Positions 39,534 through 50,118 are shown, counted from the stretch's first letter. The stretch: 61,153 nt of DNA from Microbispora hainanensis (GCF_006874475.1 NZ_VIRM01000058.1:1-61153); one strand, 5' to 3'. Numbers and translations are program-made. Notes: a model not told the origin generated them from the sequence alone.

Positions 39534-39836
39534 ATGCGGCTCACTCCACACGAACAGGAACGGCTCCTCATCCACGTCGCCGCGGGCGTGGCCCGCGAGC
39601 GCAAGGAGCGCGGCCTTCGCCTCAACCATCCGGAGGCGACGGCCCTCATCGCGTCCTTCCTCCTGGAAGGCGCCCGCGACGGCCGCAGCGTCGCCGACCT
39701 GATGGACGCCGGCCGCAAGGTCCTGCGGCGCGAGGACGTCATGGAGGGCGTGCCCGAGATGCTGGAGTCCGTCCAGATCGAGGCGACCTTCCCCGACGGC
39801 ACCAAGCTCGTCACCGTCCACAACCCGATCACATGA
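39534..39836 (+). CDS. ureA: Urease subunit gamma
   Basis: 100 residues, usual length: [36 protein letters not shown] and [44 protein letters not shown]. Structural subunit of the nickel urease. First gene of the ureABC-FGD operon. Overlaps ureB by 4 bp (ATGA). Probably transcribed without a leader. Confidence 0.97.
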   Translation: MRLTPHEQERLLIHVAAGVARERKERGLRLNHPEATALIASFLLEGARDGRSVADLMDAGRKVLRREDVMEGVPEMLESVQIEATFPDGTKLVTVHNPIT

Positions 39837-40177
39837 GCACGCCGGGCTTCGAGGGCGCGCCGGGCGAGATCCTGTGCGGCGACGGCGACGTGCCGCTGAA
39901 CCCGGGCAGGGAGCGGATCACCCTGAGAGTCGTGAACACCGCCGACCGGCCGGTGCAGGTGGGCTCGCACTACCACTTCGCCGCCGCCAACCCGGGCCTG
40001 GAGTTCGACCGCGAGGCGGCCTGGGGCAGCCGGCTCGACATCCCGGCGGGCACCGCGATCAGGTTCGAGCCCGGGGTGGAGCGCGACGTCACGCTCGTCC
40101 CGCTCGCGGGGAACCGTGTCGTACCCGGCCTCCGTCCCGAGTGGGCCGGGCCTCTCGACGGGAGGACCGATGACTAG
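39833..40177 (+). CDS. ureB: Urease subunit beta
   Basis: 114 residues: [72 protein letters not shown], the family pattern with GSHYHF. The C-terminus ends a little earlier than in many relatives. ATGA overlap with ureA; ureC begins 8 bp before its stop. Confidence 0.97.
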   Translation: MSTPGFEGAPGEILCGDGDVPLNPGRERITLRVVNTADRPVQVGSHYHFAAANPGLEFDREAAWGSRLDIPAGTAIRFEPGVERDVTLVPLAGNRVVPGLRPEWAGPLDGRTDD

Positions 40178-41888
40178 CGTCGAACGCGCGCGCTACGCCG
40201 CACTGTACGGCCCGACCACCGGCGACCGGGTGCGCCTGGCCGACACCGACCTGTACGTCGAGGTGACCGACGACCTGTCGATGGGCCCCGCCGGGGCGGG
40301 CGACGAGGCCGTGTTCGGCGGCGGCAAGGTCATCCGCGAGTCGATGGGGCAGGCACGCACCACGAGAGCCGAGGGCGCGGCGGACCTGGTCATCACCGGC
40401 GCGGTGATCCTCGACCACTGGGGTGTGGTGAAGGCCGACATCGGCGTGCGCGACGGCCGGATCACCGCGATCGGCAAGGCCGGCAACCCCGACACCATGG
40501 ACGGCGTCCACCCGGACCTCGTCATCGGCCCGTCCACCGAGATCCTCGCAGCCAACGGCAAGATCGTCACGGCGGGCGCGGTCGACTCGCACGTCCACCT
40601 GATCTGCCCGCAACTCCTGGACGAGGCGCTGGCCTCCGGGGTGACCACGATCATCGGCGGCGGCACCGGGCCCGCCGAGGGCACGAAGGCCACGACCGTG
40701 ACCGGCACCTGGTATCTCGGCCGGATGCTGGAGTCGCTGGACTCCTACCCGGTGAACGTCGCCCTGCTCGGCAAGGGCAACACGGTCAGTGAGGAGGGGC
40801 TGCTCGAACAGCTCAGGGCCGGGGCGTCGGGCTTCAAGCTGCACGAAGACTGGGGCACCACCCCCGCCGCCATCGACGCCTGCCTGCGGGTGTGCGACGC
40901 GACCGGGGTGCAGGTGGCCATCCACACCGACACGCTGAACGAGGCGGGGTTCGTGGAGTCGACCCTGCGGGCCATCGGCGGGCGGGCCATCCACGCCTAC
41001 CACACCGAGGGCGCCGGAGGCGGCCACGCCCCGGACATCATCACGGTGGCCTCCCACGCCAACGTGCTGCCCTCGTCCACGAACCCGACCCGGCCGCACA
41101 CGGTCAACACCCACCACGAGCACCTGGACATGCTCATGGTGTGCCACCATCTCAACCCCGCCATCCCGGAGGACCTGGCGTTCGCCGAGTCGCGCATCCG
41201 GCCCACGACGATGGCGGCCGAGGACGTCCTGCACGACATGGGCGCGATCTCGATGATCGGCTCGGACTCCCAGGCGATGGGCCGGGTCGGCGAGACGATC
41301 ATCCGTACGTGGCAGACGGCGCACGTGATGAAGCGCCGCCGCGGCGCGCTGCCGGGCGACGGCCCGGCCGACAACCTCCGCGCCCGCCGCTACGTCGCCA
41401 AATACACGATCAACCCGGCGATCGCCCACGGCCTGGACGCGGAGATCGGCTCGGTGGAGCCCGGCAAGCTCGCCGACCTCGTGCTGTGGAGCCCGGCCTT
41501 CTTCGGGGTCAAGCCCGACCTCGTCGTGAAGGGCGGCGTCATCGCCTACGCCCAGATGGGCGACGCGAACGCGTCGATCCCGACGCCGCAGCCCGTGCTC
41601 CCCCGGCCGATGTTCGGCGCGGCCCCGGTCACCGCCGCCGCGACCTCGCTGCACTTCGTCGCGCCGCTCGCCCTGGAGGACGGCCTGCCCGACCGCCTGG
41701 CCGTGGGCAGACGATTGGTGCCCGTGGCCGACGTACGCGCCCGGCGCAAGGACGCGATGCCGCTCAACGACGCCCTGCCCGACATCCGGGTGGACCCCGA
41801 CACCTTCGCCGTACGCGTGGACGGCGAGCTGATCGAGCCCGCCCCGGCCGAGTCGCTGCCGATGGCGCAGCGCTACTTCCTCTTCTGA
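40170..41888 (+). CDS. ureC: Urease subunit alpha
   Basis: 572 residues; catalytic subunit that hydrolyses urea to ammonia and carbamate. Present: nickel-ligand [22 protein letters not shown] with the carbamylated lysine K223, the His-rich [18 protein letters not shown], and the flap-type [48 protein letters not shown] with the catalytic His (in VCHHL). Fully intact. ATG at 40170 has GGAGG 4 nt upstream. Ammonia produced could feed glutamate dehydrogenase (23917). Confidence 0.98.
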   Translation: MTSVERARYAALYGPTTGDRVRLADTDLYVEVTDDLSMGPAGAGDEAVFGGGKVIRESMGQARTTRAEGAADLVITGAVILDHWGVVKADIGVRDGRITAIGKAGNPDTMDGVHPDLVIGPSTEILAANGKIVTAGAVDSHVHLICPQLLDEALASGVTTIIGGGTGPAEGTKATTVTGTWYLGRMLESLDSYPVNVALLGKGNTVSEEGLLEQLRAGASGFKLHEDWGTTPAAIDACLRVCDATGVQVAIHTDTLNEAGFVESTLRAIGGRAIHAYHTEGAGGGHAPDIITVASHANVLPSSTNPTRPHTVNTHHEHLDMLMVCHHLNPAIPEDLAFAESRIRPTTMAAEDVLHDMGAISMIGSDSQAMGRVGETIIRTWQTAHVMKRRRGALPGDGPADNLRARRYVAKYTINPAIAHGLDAEIGSVEPGKLADLVLWSPAFFGVKPDLVVKGGVIAYAQMGDANASIPTPQPVLPRPMFGAAPVTAAATSLHFVAPLALEDGLPDRLAVGRRLVPVADVRARRKDAMPLNDALPDIRVDPDTFAVRVDGELIEPAPAESLPMAQRYFLF

Positions 41889-41889
41889 C

Positions 41890-42591
41890 GTGAACGGGGA
41901 AGCGGCGCTGCTGCTGCTGGCCGACTCCCGGCTCCCGGCGGGCGGGCACGCCCACTCGGGCGGCGTGGAGGAGGCCGTACGGCGGGGCGCGGTGACCGGC
42001 ACCGGCGACCTGGCGCGGTTCCTGCGCGGCAGGCTCGCCACCGCCGGCCTCGTCACCGCCGCCCTCGCCGCCGCCGCCTGCGAACTGGCCGCCTCGGAAA
42101 CCGCCGCCGAGCTGTGGCGGCGGCTGGACGCCGAGGCCGACGCCAGGGCCGCCTCACCCGCCCAGCGGGAGGCCTCGCGCACCCAGGGGCGGCTCCTGCT
42201 GCGCACGGCCCGGCGGCTGTGGCCCTCGGCCGTCCTGGACACGCTCGCGCGGGCCGTGCCGGAGGGACCGCACCATGCCGTCGCGCTCGGCGCCGCCGGG
42301 GCCTCGGCGGGCTGCGCGCCTCGCCAGGCGGCGCTGACGGCCGCCTACACCTCGGTCACCGGCCCGGCCACGGCGGCCGTGCGGCTCCTCGGCCTCGACC
42401 CGGTCACCGTTCACCGCCTGCTCGCCGATCTCGCCCCCGCGATCGAGGGCGCGGCCAGCGCCGCCTGCGCGTCACCCGGCGACGCGGCCGGGCCGACGGG
42501 CTGGCACGCGCTGCCGGGGCACAGCGCACCCGCGCTCGACCTCCTGGCGGAGGGACACCTGACCAACCCGATGAAGCTCTTCGTCTCCTGA
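41890..42591 (+). CDS. ureF: Urease accessory protein UreF
   Basis: 233 residues: LLLLADSRLPAGGHAHSGGVEEAVRRGAV is the conserved UreF N-terminus; the C-terminus ends with LAEGHLTNPMKLFVS. GTP-dependent activation partner of UreG during nickel insertion. GTG start 1 bp after the ureC stop, no SD of its own visible, translation probably coupled. The middle is Ala-rich and more variable than usual. Confidence 0.92.
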   Translation: MNGEAALLLLADSRLPAGGHAHSGGVEEAVRRGAVTGTGDLARFLRGRLATAGLVTAALAAAACELAASETAAELWRRLDAEADARAASPAQREASRTQGRLLLRTARRLWPSAVLDTLARAVPEGPHHAVALGAAGASAGCAPRQAALTAAYTSVTGPATAAVRLLGLDPVTVHRLLADLAPAIEGAASAACASPGDAAGPTGWHALPGHSAPALDLLAEGHLTNPMKLFVS

Positions 42592-42657
42592 CTCCCCTAC
42601 TGGCATCTCCCCGGCATATCCTCACCGGCCATCGCACGAGAAGGAGCAGACACCCAC

Positions 42658-43359
42658 ATGGGCGCTCACCACGACGATCTCCACGACACGGCCGAGCCAC
42701 ACGGGCGGGCGCTCCGCCTCGGCATCGGCGGGCCGGTCGGCAGCGGCAAGACCGCCCTGGTGGCGGCGCTGTGCCGCAGCCTCGGGCCGTCGCTGCGGCT
42801 CGGTGTCGTGACCAACGACATCTACACCACCGAGGACGCCGACTTCCTCCGCCGCGCGGGCGTCATCGACCCCGAACGGATCCTCGCCGTGCAGACCGGC
42901 TGCTGCCCGCATACCGCAATCCGGGACGACATCGCGGCCAACCTGGACGCCGTCGAGACGCTGGAGGAGCGGTTCGGGCCGCTCGACCTCGTGATCGTCG
43001 AGAGCGGCGGCGACAACCTCACCGCCACGTTCAGCCGGGGCCTGGCCGACCGGCAGATCTTCGTGCTCGACGTGTCGGGCGGCGACAAGGTGCCGCGCAA
43101 GGGCGGGCCGGGGGTGACCTCGGCCGACCTGCTCGTCGTCAACAAGACCGACCTCGCGCCGATGGTCGGCGCCGACCTGACCGTGATGTCCCGCGACGCG
43201 GCGGCCGTACGGGACGGCAGGCCGGTGCTGTTCACGTCGATCAGGGAGGACAAGGGCGCGCACGCCGTGGCGGAGTGGGTGACGCACATGGTCGGCGCCT
43301 GGCAGCACGAGCACGGCGAGCCCCACCACCACGCCGCCCAGCAGGCCCCGGCGTCCTGA
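42658..43359 (+). CDS. ureG: Urease accessory GTPase UreG
   Basis: 233 residues. P-loop GGPVGSGKT (24-32), [36 protein letters not shown] with the metal-binding CPH, and [15 protein letters not shown] as the NKxD motif. Both ends are His-rich (HH at 4-5, [12 protein letters not shown] near the C-terminus), probably nickel-storing. ATG preceded by AAGGAG with a rather long spacer (11 nt). Confidence 0.95.
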   Translation: MGAHHDDLHDTAEPHGRALRLGIGGPVGSGKTALVAALCRSLGPSLRLGVVTNDIYTTEDADFLRRAGVIDPERILAVQTGCCPHTAIRDDIAANLDAVETLEERFGPLDLVIVESGGDNLTATFSRGLADRQIFVLDVSGGDKVPRKGGPGVTSADLLVVNKTDLAPMVGADLTVMSRDAAAVRDGRPVLFTSIREDKGAHAVAEWVTHMVGAWQHEHGEPHHHAAQQAPAS

Positions 43360-43364
43360 CCGGC

Positions 43365-44138
43365 ATGACGGCCGTCACCGCGCGTGCGCTGATCAGGACG
43401 GAGGCCGCGACCGGGGGCCGGACCCGGCTGGAGACGCTGCGGTCCGACCCCCCGCTGACGCTGCGGCAGACCGGCCCGCGGCGGGTCCACCTCGTCTCGA
43501 CGGGCGCGGGACCGCTGCGCGGCGACCACCTCGACCTCGGCGTGGACGTCGCCCCCGGCACTTCGCTGGAGGTCCGCTCAGTGGGCGCCACGCTGGTGCT
43601 GCCGGGTCTCGCCGACACCCCTTCGGTCATGGTCGTGCGGGCGCGGGTCGGCGCGGGCGCCACCCTGCACTTCTCCCCCGAGCCGACCGTCCTCGCCGCC
43701 GGATGCGCCCACCGCCTCGTCGTACGGCTCTCGCTCGCCGAGGACGCCACGGTCTTCTGGCGGGAGGAGATCGTCTTCGGGCGGCACGGCGAACGGCCGG
43801 GGCGCTGCCACGCGCGGTTCGACGCCACCGTGGCCGGACGGCCCCTGCTCCGCCAGGACCTCCTGATCGGCGAGGAGGCGCTGGACGGCAGCCCGGCCGT
43901 CTACGGGGACGCCCGGTGCGTCGGCTCGGCCCTGCTCGCGGGGCCCGCCTGGGCGCCGCCCGCGGTGCCGGACGTCAAGCGCGAGCGGCGGGCCGTGCTG
44001 GGGGACGGCTGGGCGGCGCTGCCGCTGGCCGGTCCGGGCGTGCAGGTGTGCGCGCTCGGCGCGGACGCCGTCCAGCTCCGGGAGCGGCTGCGGCACGGCG
44101 AGCAGGCCGCGGCGTCCGCCGCGCGGCCGGGGGGCTGA
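43365..44138 (+). CDS. ureD: Urease accessory protein UreD (UreH)
   Basis: 257 residues; scaffold for the UreF/UreG nickel-insertion complex. Recognisable segments: LRQTGPRRVHLVSTGAGPLRGDHLDLGVDVAPGTSLEVRSVGATLVLPG and WREEIVFGRHGERPGRCHARFD. Starts 6 bp after ureG. Completes the ureABCFGD set; UreE is absent, as usual in actinomycetes. Confidence 0.92.
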   Translation: MTAVTARALIRTEAATGGRTRLETLRSDPPLTLRQTGPRRVHLVSTGAGPLRGDHLDLGVDVAPGTSLEVRSVGATLVLPGLADTPSVMVVRARVGAGATLHFSPEPTVLAAGCAHRLVVRLSLAEDATVFWREEIVFGRHGERPGRCHARFDATVAGRPLLRQDLLIGEEALDGSPAVYGDARCVGSALLAGPAWAPPAVPDVKRERRAVLGDGWAALPLAGPGVQVCALGADAVQLRERLRHGEQAAASAARPGG

Positions 44139-44170
44139 AACCGGCGGCCTCGGGCCGTAGCCTGGTGATC

Positions 44171-44653
44171 GTGTCGGAACCCACGCAGCACCCCGGCCGT
44201 CCGCGGCGAGGCACCAGCACGGCCGGCGTCCTGCGGGCCGCCGGCGTGTTCGTCGCGGGGTTCGCGCTGGCCGTGACCGCGCTACTCCCGTGGGCGGGCC
44301 TCACCGCCGAGTTCGGCATTCTCAACACGTCGCTCACGCACGCCGTGCGCGGCGTGGACGGGGGCGCCGGCTGGTTCGTGCTGGGCGCCGGGATCACGGC
44401 GATGCTGCTCGGCGTGCTCGGCGCGACGCGAAACTGGCTGTTCACCGGGCTGGCGATCCTGCCCGGCGCGGTGGCCGCCTTCGCGCTGGCCATGTTCCTC
44501 GCCGACCCGCGCGACCTCCTGGGCCGGCTCGACTTCCAGGTCTCCGGGCTGCTGCGGGTGCACCCGACGATCCAGTACGGCTGGTTCGCCGGCCTGCTGG
44601 CCTCGGTCGCGCTGGCCGTGCTGGCCGCCGCCGCGCTGGTGCGCCGCCGGTGA
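44171..44653 (+). CDS. Membrane protein of unknown function
   Basis: 160 residues with four predicted membrane segments (about 22-45, 73-93, 97-117, 132-155) and short loops; N-terminus Pro/Arg-rich and cytoplasmic. No family recognised. GTG start at 44171, with another in-frame GTG at 44165. It follows ureD by 32 bp but no functional link to urease is evident. Convergent with era, ending 7 bp before it. Confidence 0.7.
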   Translation: MSEPTQHPGRPRRGTSTAGVLRAAGVFVAGFALAVTALLPWAGLTAEFGILNTSLTHAVRGVDGGAGWFVLGAGITAMLLGVLGATRNWLFTGLAILPGAVAAFALAMFLADPRDLLGRLDFQVSGLLRVHPTIQYGWFAGLLASVALAVLAAAALVRRR

Positions 44654-44660
44654 ACGGCCG

Positions 44661-45572
44661 TCAGTCGTAGAAGCCGAGACGCCGCAGCTGCTTGGGGTCG
44701 CGCTGCCACTCCTTGGCGATCTTCACCCGGAGGTCGAGGTAGACGCGGGTGCCGAGCAGCGCCTCGATCTGCTGCCGGGCGCGGGTGCCCACGTCCTTGA
44801 GCCGCGCGCCGCCCGGGCCGATCACGATCGCCTTCTGCGAGGGCCGCTCGACGAACATGTGGGCGTACACGTCGAGGAGGTCGTCACGACCCTCCCTGGG
44901 GTGCATCTCCTCCACGACCACCGCGATCGAGTGGGGCAGCTCGTCGCGCACGCCCTCCAGCGCGGCCTCCCGGATCAGCTCGGCGACCAGCGTCTGCTCC
45001 GGCTCGTCGGTGAGTTCTCCGCCGGCGTACAGCGGGGGCGACTCCGGCAGCCGCTCGACGAGCACGTCGGCGAGGACGTCGAGCTGCTCGCCGCCCTGCG
45101 CGGACACTGGGACGATCTCCGCGAACTCGGCCAGCGCGGACACCGCGAGAAGCTGGTGCGCGACCTGCTCGCGGGTGGCGAGGTCGCACTTGGTGACGAC
45201 CGCCACCACCGGGGTCTTCTTGACGGCGGCGAGCTTGTCGACGATGAACCGGTCGCCCTTGCCGATCGGCTCGTTGGCCGGCACGCAGAACCCGATCACG
45301 TCGACCTCGGTCAGTGTGGACAGCACCAGGCTGTCCAGCCGCTCGCCCAGGAGCGTGCGGGGACGGTGGAACCCGGGGGTGTCCACGATCACGAGCTGGG
45401 CGTCCGGCCGGTGGACGATGCCGCGGATGGCCCGCCGCGTGGTCTGCGGCTTGGACGAGGTGATCGCCACCTTGGTGCCGACCAGGGCGTTCATCAGCGT
45501 GGACTTGCCGACGTTGGGCCTGCCGACGAAGCAGGCGAAGCCCGCACGGAAACCGCTCGATTCGGCGTCCAC
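44661..45572 (-). CDS. era: GTPase Era
   Basis: 303 residues. G1 GRPNVGKST, G2/3 DTPGFHRP, G4 TKCD, and the C-terminal KH domain (KAIVIGPGGARLKDVGTRARQQIEALLGTRVYLDLRVKIAKEWQRD). 16S rRNA maturation GTPase. Preceded by a degenerate cytidine-deaminase-like gene (1 bp gap) and part of the conserved ybeY-corC-era order. Start taken at the ATG 45572. Confidence 0.97.
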   Translation of the reverse strand: MDAESSGFRAGFACFVGRPNVGKSTLMNALVGTKVAITSSKPQTTRRAIRGIVHRPDAQLVIVDTPGFHRPRTLLGERLDSLVLSTLTEVDVIGFCVPANEPIGKGDRFIVDKLAAVKKTPVVAVVTKCDLATREQVAHQLLAVSALAEFAEIVPVSAQGGEQLDVLADVLVERLPESPPLYAGGELTDEPEQTLVAELIREAALEGVRDELPHSIAVVVEEMHPREGRDDLLDVYAHMFVERPSQKAIVIGPGGARLKDVGTRARQQIEALLGTRVYLDLRVKIAKEWQRDPKQLRRLGFYD

Positions 45573-45573
45573 G

Positions 45574-45909
45574 TCAGATGTACCGGCCTTTCAGGGAACC
45601 GTCGGGCGCGGCCAGGAACAGCGTGCCGTTGCCCATGTCCTCGACGACGGCCACGTCCTGCTCCGCCGGGTCGCCGGCCTCGGTGACGATCGCCGCCGCC
45701 TCCAGGGACTTCGCCCCGCTGGACACGGCCATGGCCACGGCCGCCTGGAGGGCCGAGAGCCGGAGCGAGGGCAGCGCCACCGTGGTCGCGGCGTACGTCC
45801 GGCCGGTCTCGTCGCGCACCGCGGCGCCCTCGGGGGTGCCGCCGCGCGCCCGTGCCGACCTGGCCAGCGTAATGATCTTGTTGTCCTCGGGGTCCAGCGT
45901 CTGTGTCAC
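45574..45909 (-). CDS. Cytidine-deaminase-fold protein without the zinc-binding residues
   Basis: 111 residues with the deaminase-like layout (DNKIITLARSARARGGTPEGAAVRDETGRTYAATTVALPSLRLSALQAAVAMAVSSGAKSLEA), but where active enzymes have HAE or CAE and PCxxC there is RLSALQAAVAMAVSSGA and no cysteines. It cannot be a zinc deaminase. The gene lies in the conserved spot between the corC-type gene and era, so it may have a structural or RNA-related role; unknown. Overlaps the next upstream gene by 4 bp. Confidence 0.75.
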   Translation of the reverse strand: MTQTLDPEDNKIITLARSARARGGTPEGAAVRDETGRTYAATTVALPSLRLSALQAAVAMAVSSGAKSLEAAAIVTEAGDPAEQDVAVVEDMGNGTLFLAAPDGSLKGRYI

Positions 45910-46559
45910 GTGTCAAGCGTACCGACCTCGCGGACGAGCAGCCGTGTCAGTTCGGCCGTTCGGGCGGGGTCGGGCGCGGCCAGACCGGCGTGCACGAGGG
46001 CGATCAGCGTGTGGCCGGAGCGGGCGACGACCACGTGCATACGGTAGGGGTAGCCGCCGACCTTTCCGGACAGGGCCCGGCCCGCGGCGTCCGGCCCGCC
46101 GATGCCGGGCAGCGGCGTCCGCCCGGTCAGGCGGTCGTACGGGGTGCCGTCGTCGGCCGTCGCACAGTGGGAGAGGGCGTCGCGGAGCGCGGCGAGATGC
46201 CCGGCCGCCTCACCGCCGTCGTAGACGGCGACGCCGACTCCCGCGAGTTCGCCCGCGTGCGCGCCCTGGTAGGTGGCGGCGGTCGTGCCGCTCAGCCCTT
46301 CGCGCGGGGGTCTGCCCGCCGCCGCGTCGAACAGCAGGCGGCACGCGCGGGCGCGGGGACGGAACGGCGGACGCCAGGGCGCCCGCGCGTGGCTGAAGAA
46401 CCCCTCGGGAAGGCCGTCCATCCGGCCGAGCACCGTCGGCGGGCGCCTGACCTCCGCCTTGTGAGGCACCCGGACGGGGGCGTGGGTAACCCCGCCCGTG
46501 CCGCAGGCACCGGTGGCCAGGACCAGGCAGCCCGCGACGGCCGCGTGGACGATGCGCAT
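45906..46559 (-). CDS. Lipoprotein of unknown function
   Basis: 217 residues. Signal peptide MRIVHAAVAGCLVLATGAC with the likely lipidated Cys at 19, then a Pro/Arg-rich linker and a compact domain containing GLPEGFFSHARAPWRPPF. No family recognised. Its stop overlaps the start of the deaminase-like gene (GTGA). Located where many actinomycetes have nothing between era and corC, so it may be lineage-specific. Confidence 0.7.
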   Translation of the reverse strand: MRIVHAAVAGCLVLATGACGTGGVTHAPVRVPHKAEVRRPPTVLGRMDGLPEGFFSHARAPWRPPFRPRARACRLLFDAAAGRPPREGLSGTTAATYQGAHAGELAGVGVAVYDGGEAAGHLAALRDALSHCATADDGTPYDRLTGRTPLPGIGGPDAAGRALSGKVGGYPYRMHVVVARSGHTLIALVHAGLAAPDPARTAELTRLLVREVGTLDT

Positions 46560-46899
46560 ACCCGCCTCCCCGCTTTGCCGGAGGTTTTCCTTCCCCGGAC
46601 CGCGAGCGGGTAATCACATTGCGTAATCAATACAGAACGGCGCGGGAACGAATGCGGGGCTCCCACCCTGAACCGGGTGAGAGCCCCGCACCGATTACGG
46701 ATCCCCCAGGGGAGGCTCCGGTGCGCCGCGAACCCCCTCCCGGCGCGCCGGACTCCCCAATGAGACGCCCCGAACCCCTTCTGAGCGCCTGCGACAACGA
46801 TGGCCGCGCGCGCTTGCAGATCGGTTGAAAGACGCTTGCAGCCCCAGGTGGTGACGGGTCACCCGTGGCCGCGCCGGGTCGCTCCTGGTCGGCGGCGCC
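46560..46899. other. Intergenic region before the lipoprotein gene
   Basis: 340 bp with lower GC than its surroundings near 46600-46645. It holds the hairpin at 46654-46689; the rest is presumably the promoter of the lipoprotein-deaminase-era unit. No gene seen. Confidence 0.5.
46654..46689. terminator. Hairpin, 15-bp stem with one mismatch
   Basis: GCGGGGCTCCCACCC (46654-46668) against 46675-46689 with a 6-nt loop. Downstream of the corC-type gene on the minus strand, it most likely ends that transcript; a plus-strand role is not excluded. Confidence 0.6.
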
Positions 46900-48195
46900 T
46901 CACTCGTGGTCGGCGCCGGCGGCCACGACCTCGTCGCCCGTCGCGGGCTCCTCGCGGCGCACGACGACCGTGCTGATCCGGTTGCGGCGTCCCGCCAGGT
47001 TCTCGGCCGTCAGGCGCAGGCCGCCGACCACCGCCTCCGAGCCCGCGATCGGCACCCGGCCCAGGGCGTGCGCCAGCAGGCCGCCGACCGTGTCGACGTC
47101 GTCGACCTCGATCTCGCGGTCGAACAGCTCGCCGAGCTCGTCGACCGGGAGCCGCGCGGTCACCCGCACCGCCCCGTCGTCCAGCCATTCGACCCGCGGG
47201 GCCTCCTGGTCGTACTCGTCGGCGATCTCACCGACGATCTCCTCGATGACGTCCTCGATGGTGACGAGGCCCGCGGTGCCGCCGTACTCGTCGATGACGA
47301 TGGCGAGGTGGATCTGCCGCGCCTGCATCTCACGCAGCAGCTCGTCGATCGGCTTGCTCTCCGGCACGTACGTCGCGGGGCGCATGAGCTCGTCCACCCG
47401 CGTCCCGCCGTCACCGGTGTCCTGGATGCGGCGGACGATGTCCTTGAGGTAGGCGATGCCCACCACGTCGTCCTCGTTCTCCCCCATCACCGGGATGCGG
47501 GAGAACCCGCTGCGCAGGGCCAGCGAGAGCGCCTGGTGCAGCGTCTTGCCGCGCTCGATGAAGACCATGTCGGTGCGCGGCACCATGACCTCGCGCACCA
47601 GCGTGTCGCCGAGCTCGAAGACCGAGTGGATCATCTCGCGCTCGTCGGGCTCGATCACCCTGCGCTGCTCGGCCAGGTCGACGAGGTCGCGCAGCTCGGC
47701 CTCCGAGGTGAACGGGCCCTCGCGGAAGCCCTTGCCCGGAGTCAGCGCGTTGCCCAGCAGGATCAGCAGCTCGGGCAGCGGCCCGAAGATGCGGGTCAGG
47801 CCATACACGATGGGCGCGCTCGCCAGCGCCACCACCTCGGCGTGCTGGCGGCCGAGCGTGCGCGGCATGACCCCGACGATGACGTAGCTCACCAGGATCA
47901 TCACCACGGCCGCCAGGGCGTACGCCTGCCCCCGGTCGCCGAGCCAGTCGATGAACAGCAGCGTCGTGATCACCGTCGCCACGAGCTCACAGCTCAGGCG
48001 GAGCAGAAGCACCAGGTTGAGGTAGCGCGGCGGGTCGGCGACGATCGCCTGCAGCCGCACCGCGCCGCGCCTGCCCTCCTTGACGAACTCCTCCGCGCGC
48101 ACCCTGGAGATGCGGGTCAGCGCCGTCTCCGCACTCGCCAGCAGACCGCCGGCCACGATGAGCACGACGGCGGAGAGCAGCCAGCCGTCGTTCAC
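46900..48195 (-). CDS. CNNM/HlyC/CorC family transporter-associated protein
   Basis: 431 residues: N-terminal CNNM membrane domain (about 1-160, four helices; [30 protein letters not shown]), two CBS domains ([20 protein letters not shown] and [24 protein letters not shown]) and a C-terminal CorC_HlyC domain ([12 protein letters not shown]). Family members act in Mg/Co efflux; older annotation calls it haemolysin. Overlaps ybeY by 4 bp. Confidence 0.92.
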   Translation of the reverse strand: MNDGWLLSAVVLIVAGGLLASAETALTRISRVRAEEFVKEGRRGAVRLQAIVADPPRYLNLVLLLRLSCELVATVITTLLFIDWLGDRGQAYALAAVVMILVSYVIVGVMPRTLGRQHAEVVALASAPIVYGLTRIFGPLPELLILLGNALTPGKGFREGPFTSEAELRDLVDLAEQRRVIEPDEREMIHSVFELGDTLVREVMVPRTDMVFIERGKTLHQALSLALRSGFSRIPVMGENEDDVVGIAYLKDIVRRIQDTGDGGTRVDELMRPATYVPESKPIDELLREMQARQIHLAIVIDEYGGTAGLVTIEDVIEEIVGEIADEYDQEAPRVEWLDDGAVRVTARLPVDELGELFDREIEVDDVDTVGGLLAHALGRVPIAGSEAVVGGLRLTAENLAGRRNRISTVVVRREEPATGDEVVAAGADHE

Positions 48196-48668
48196 GGCTT
48201 ACGCCGCACCTCCCGCCACGCGCCGAGCAGCTCGTCCTGCAGCCCGAACATCTCCGCGTGCTCCTCCGGCTCGGCGTGGTCGTAGCCGAGCAGGTGCAGG
48301 ATGCCGTGCGTGCACAGCAGCTCGAGCTCGTCCTGCGCGCTGTGCCCGGCCTCGGCGGCCTGCTTCGCGGCCACCTGGGGGCACAGCACCACGTCGCCGA
48401 GCAGCGCCGGGTCGGGGGACGCGTCGTCCTCGTCCCGGCCGCCGACGTTGGGCCGCAGCTCGTCCATGGGGAAGGCCAGCACGTCGGTCGGCCCCGGCTC
48501 CCCCATCCACTGCTCGTGCAGCTCGGCCATCGCCGCCTCGTCGATCACCAGGATCGACAGCTCGGCCAGCGGGTTGATCCCCATCCGGCCGAGGACGTGC
48601 CCGGCGAGCTCGACCAGCGCCGACTCGTCGACCGCGATGCCGGACTCGTTGGCCACCTCGATGCTCAC
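48192..48668 (-). CDS. ybeY: Endoribonuclease YbeY (rRNA maturation)
   Basis: 158 residues with the zinc motif [11 protein letters not shown] (H-x3-H-x5-H) and the [12 protein letters not shown] segment. Single-strand RNase for 16S 3'-end maturation and ribosome quality control. Between phoH and the corC-type gene, standard order. ATG at 48668; overlaps its downstream neighbour (ATGA-type). Confidence 0.95.
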   Translation of the reverse strand: MSIEVANESGIAVDESALVELAGHVLGRMGINPLAELSILVIDEAAMAELHEQWMGEPGPTDVLAFPMDELRPNVGGRDEDDASPDPALLGDVVLCPQVAAKQAAEAGHSAQDELELLCTHGILHLLGYDHAEPEEHAEMFGLQDELLGAWREVRRKP

Positions 48669-48696
48669 GGGGTCTCCTCACCCGTCATGGTCGCGC

Positions 48697-49719
48697 TCAC
48701 CGCCGGTTGTTCCGCGGCCGCTTGTTGATCGCGCGCGGCTCCGACGCCATCGCGGCGTCGTACCGGCCGTAGGCGTCGACGATGTCGCTCACCAGCTTGT
48801 GCCGTACGACGTCGGCGCTGGTCAATCTGCTGAAATGGATGTCCTCGATGCCCTCGAGGATCTGCTGGACGACCTTCAGGCCGCTCTCCTGGCCGCCGGG
48901 CAGGTCGATCTGGGTCACGTCACCGGTGACCACGATCTTCGAGTTGAACCCGAGCCTGGTCAGGAACATCTTCATCTGCTCGGGCGAGGTGTTCTGCGCC
49001 TCGTCCAGGATGATGAAGGCGTCGTTGAGCGTGCGTCCGCGCATGTACGCGAGCGGCGCGACCTCGATCGTCCCCGCCGACATCAGGCGCGGGATGGACT
49101 CGGGGTCCAGCATGTCGTGCAGCGCGTCGTACAGCGGCCGCAGATAGGGGTCGATCTTCTCGTAGAGCGTGCCGGGCAGGAAGCCCAGCCGCTCCCCCGC
49201 CTCGACGGCGGGGCGGGTGAGGATGATCCGGTTGACCCGCTTGTTCTGGAGGGCCTTCACGGCCTTCGCCATCGCCAGGTAGGTCTTGCCGGTGCCGGCG
49301 GGGCCGATGCCGAAGACGACCGTGTGCCTGTCGATCGCGTCGACGTACCGCTTCTGGTTCACCGTCTTGGGGCGGATGGTGCGGCCCCGCGTGGACAGGA
49401 TGTCCAGGGACAGAACCTCGGCCGGACGGTCAGTGGCCTGCCGCAGCATGTGGATGCTGCGCTCGACCGCGTCGGGGGACAACTCGGCACCAGAGCCGAC
49501 CAGCTCCACCAGCTCCTCGAAGAGGCGTACGACGACGCCGCTCTCCTCCGGACTGCCGGTGATCGTGATTTCGTTGCCCCGCACGTGGATGTCGGCGCTG
49601 AAGGCGCGCTCGATGACCCGTAGCAACTCGTCACCCGACCCGAGGAGGCTGACCATCGGCTGCCCCTCGGGGATGACTACCTTGGCCTGGGTCTTGTGCA
49701 TGTGCTGTGACTCGGACAT
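48697..49719 (-). CDS. phoH: PhoH family ATPase
   Basis: 340 residues: a KH-like N-terminal part ([18 protein letters not shown]) and the PhoH ATPase with Walker [26 protein letters not shown], Walker [22 protein letters not shown] and [11 protein letters not shown]. Role in RNA metabolism with YbeY is suspected from gene order. ATG 49719 chosen; no clear SD, and an ATG at 49701 or the upstream frame to 49764 are alternatives. Confidence 0.92.
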   Translation of the reverse strand: MSESQHMHKTQAKVVIPEGQPMVSLLGSGDELLRVIERAFSADIHVRGNEITITGSPEESGVVVRLFEELVELVGSGAELSPDAVERSIHMLRQATDRPAEVLSLDILSTRGRTIRPKTVNQKRYVDAIDRHTVVFGIGPAGTGKTYLAMAKAVKALQNKRVNRIILTRPAVEAGERLGFLPGTLYEKIDPYLRPLYDALHDMLDPESIPRLMSAGTIEVAPLAYMRGRTLNDAFIILDEAQNTSPEQMKMFLTRLGFNSKIVVTGDVTQIDLPGGQESGLKVVQQILEGIEDIHFSRLTSADVVRHKLVSDIVDAYGRYDAAMASEPRAINKRPRNNRR

Positions 49720-49773
49720 GGGCGGCCTTTGCGGCCCTGATCGCCTCCCTAGCTCCCTCCCCACTTTAGCCGC

Positions 49774-50118
49774 TCAGCCGGGGGGCCAGGCGAGGCCCCG
49801 GCCGCCGAGGACGTGCGCGTGGACGTGGAAGACCGTCTGCCCGGCCCCCTCGCCGGTGTTGAACACGATCCGGTAGCCGCTCTCGGCCACGCCCTCCTGC
49901 ACGGCCACCGTGTGGCAGGCCTTGAGCAGGTCGTCGGCCAGGCCGTCGTCGGCCGCCGCCAGCGCGGCGGCGTTCTCGTGGTGGGCCCGGGGCACGACGA
50001 GGACGTGGGTGGGGGCCTGCGGGTTGATGTCGCGGAAGGCCAGCGCCCGCCCGGTCTCCAGGACGATGTCCGCCGGGACCTCCTTGGCCACGATCTTGCA
50101 GAAGAGGCAGTCGCTCAC
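49774..50118 (-). CDS. HIT family nucleotide-binding protein
   Basis: 114 residues with CLFCKIVAKEVPA (zinc or structural Cys pair), FRDINPQAPTHVLVVPRAHHEN and the active-site histidine triad HVHAHVLGG. Hydrolase of nucleotide adducts such as AMP-lysine or adenosine phosphoramidate. The GTG at 50118 gives the normal VSDCLFCK start. Upstream of phoH in the conserved order. Confidence 0.92.
   Translation of the reverse strand: MSDCLFCKIVAKEVPADIVLETGRALAFRDINPQAPTHVLVVPRAHHENAAALAAADDGLADDLLKACHTVAVQEGVAESGYRIVFNTGEGAGQTVFHVHAHVLGGRGLAWPPG

Noticed and set aside
45176..45187. Era G4 motif TKCD in place of NKxD as an unusual mutation
   Set aside because: The rest of the GTPase is canonical and, as far as I recall, actinobacterial Era proteins commonly vary at this position.
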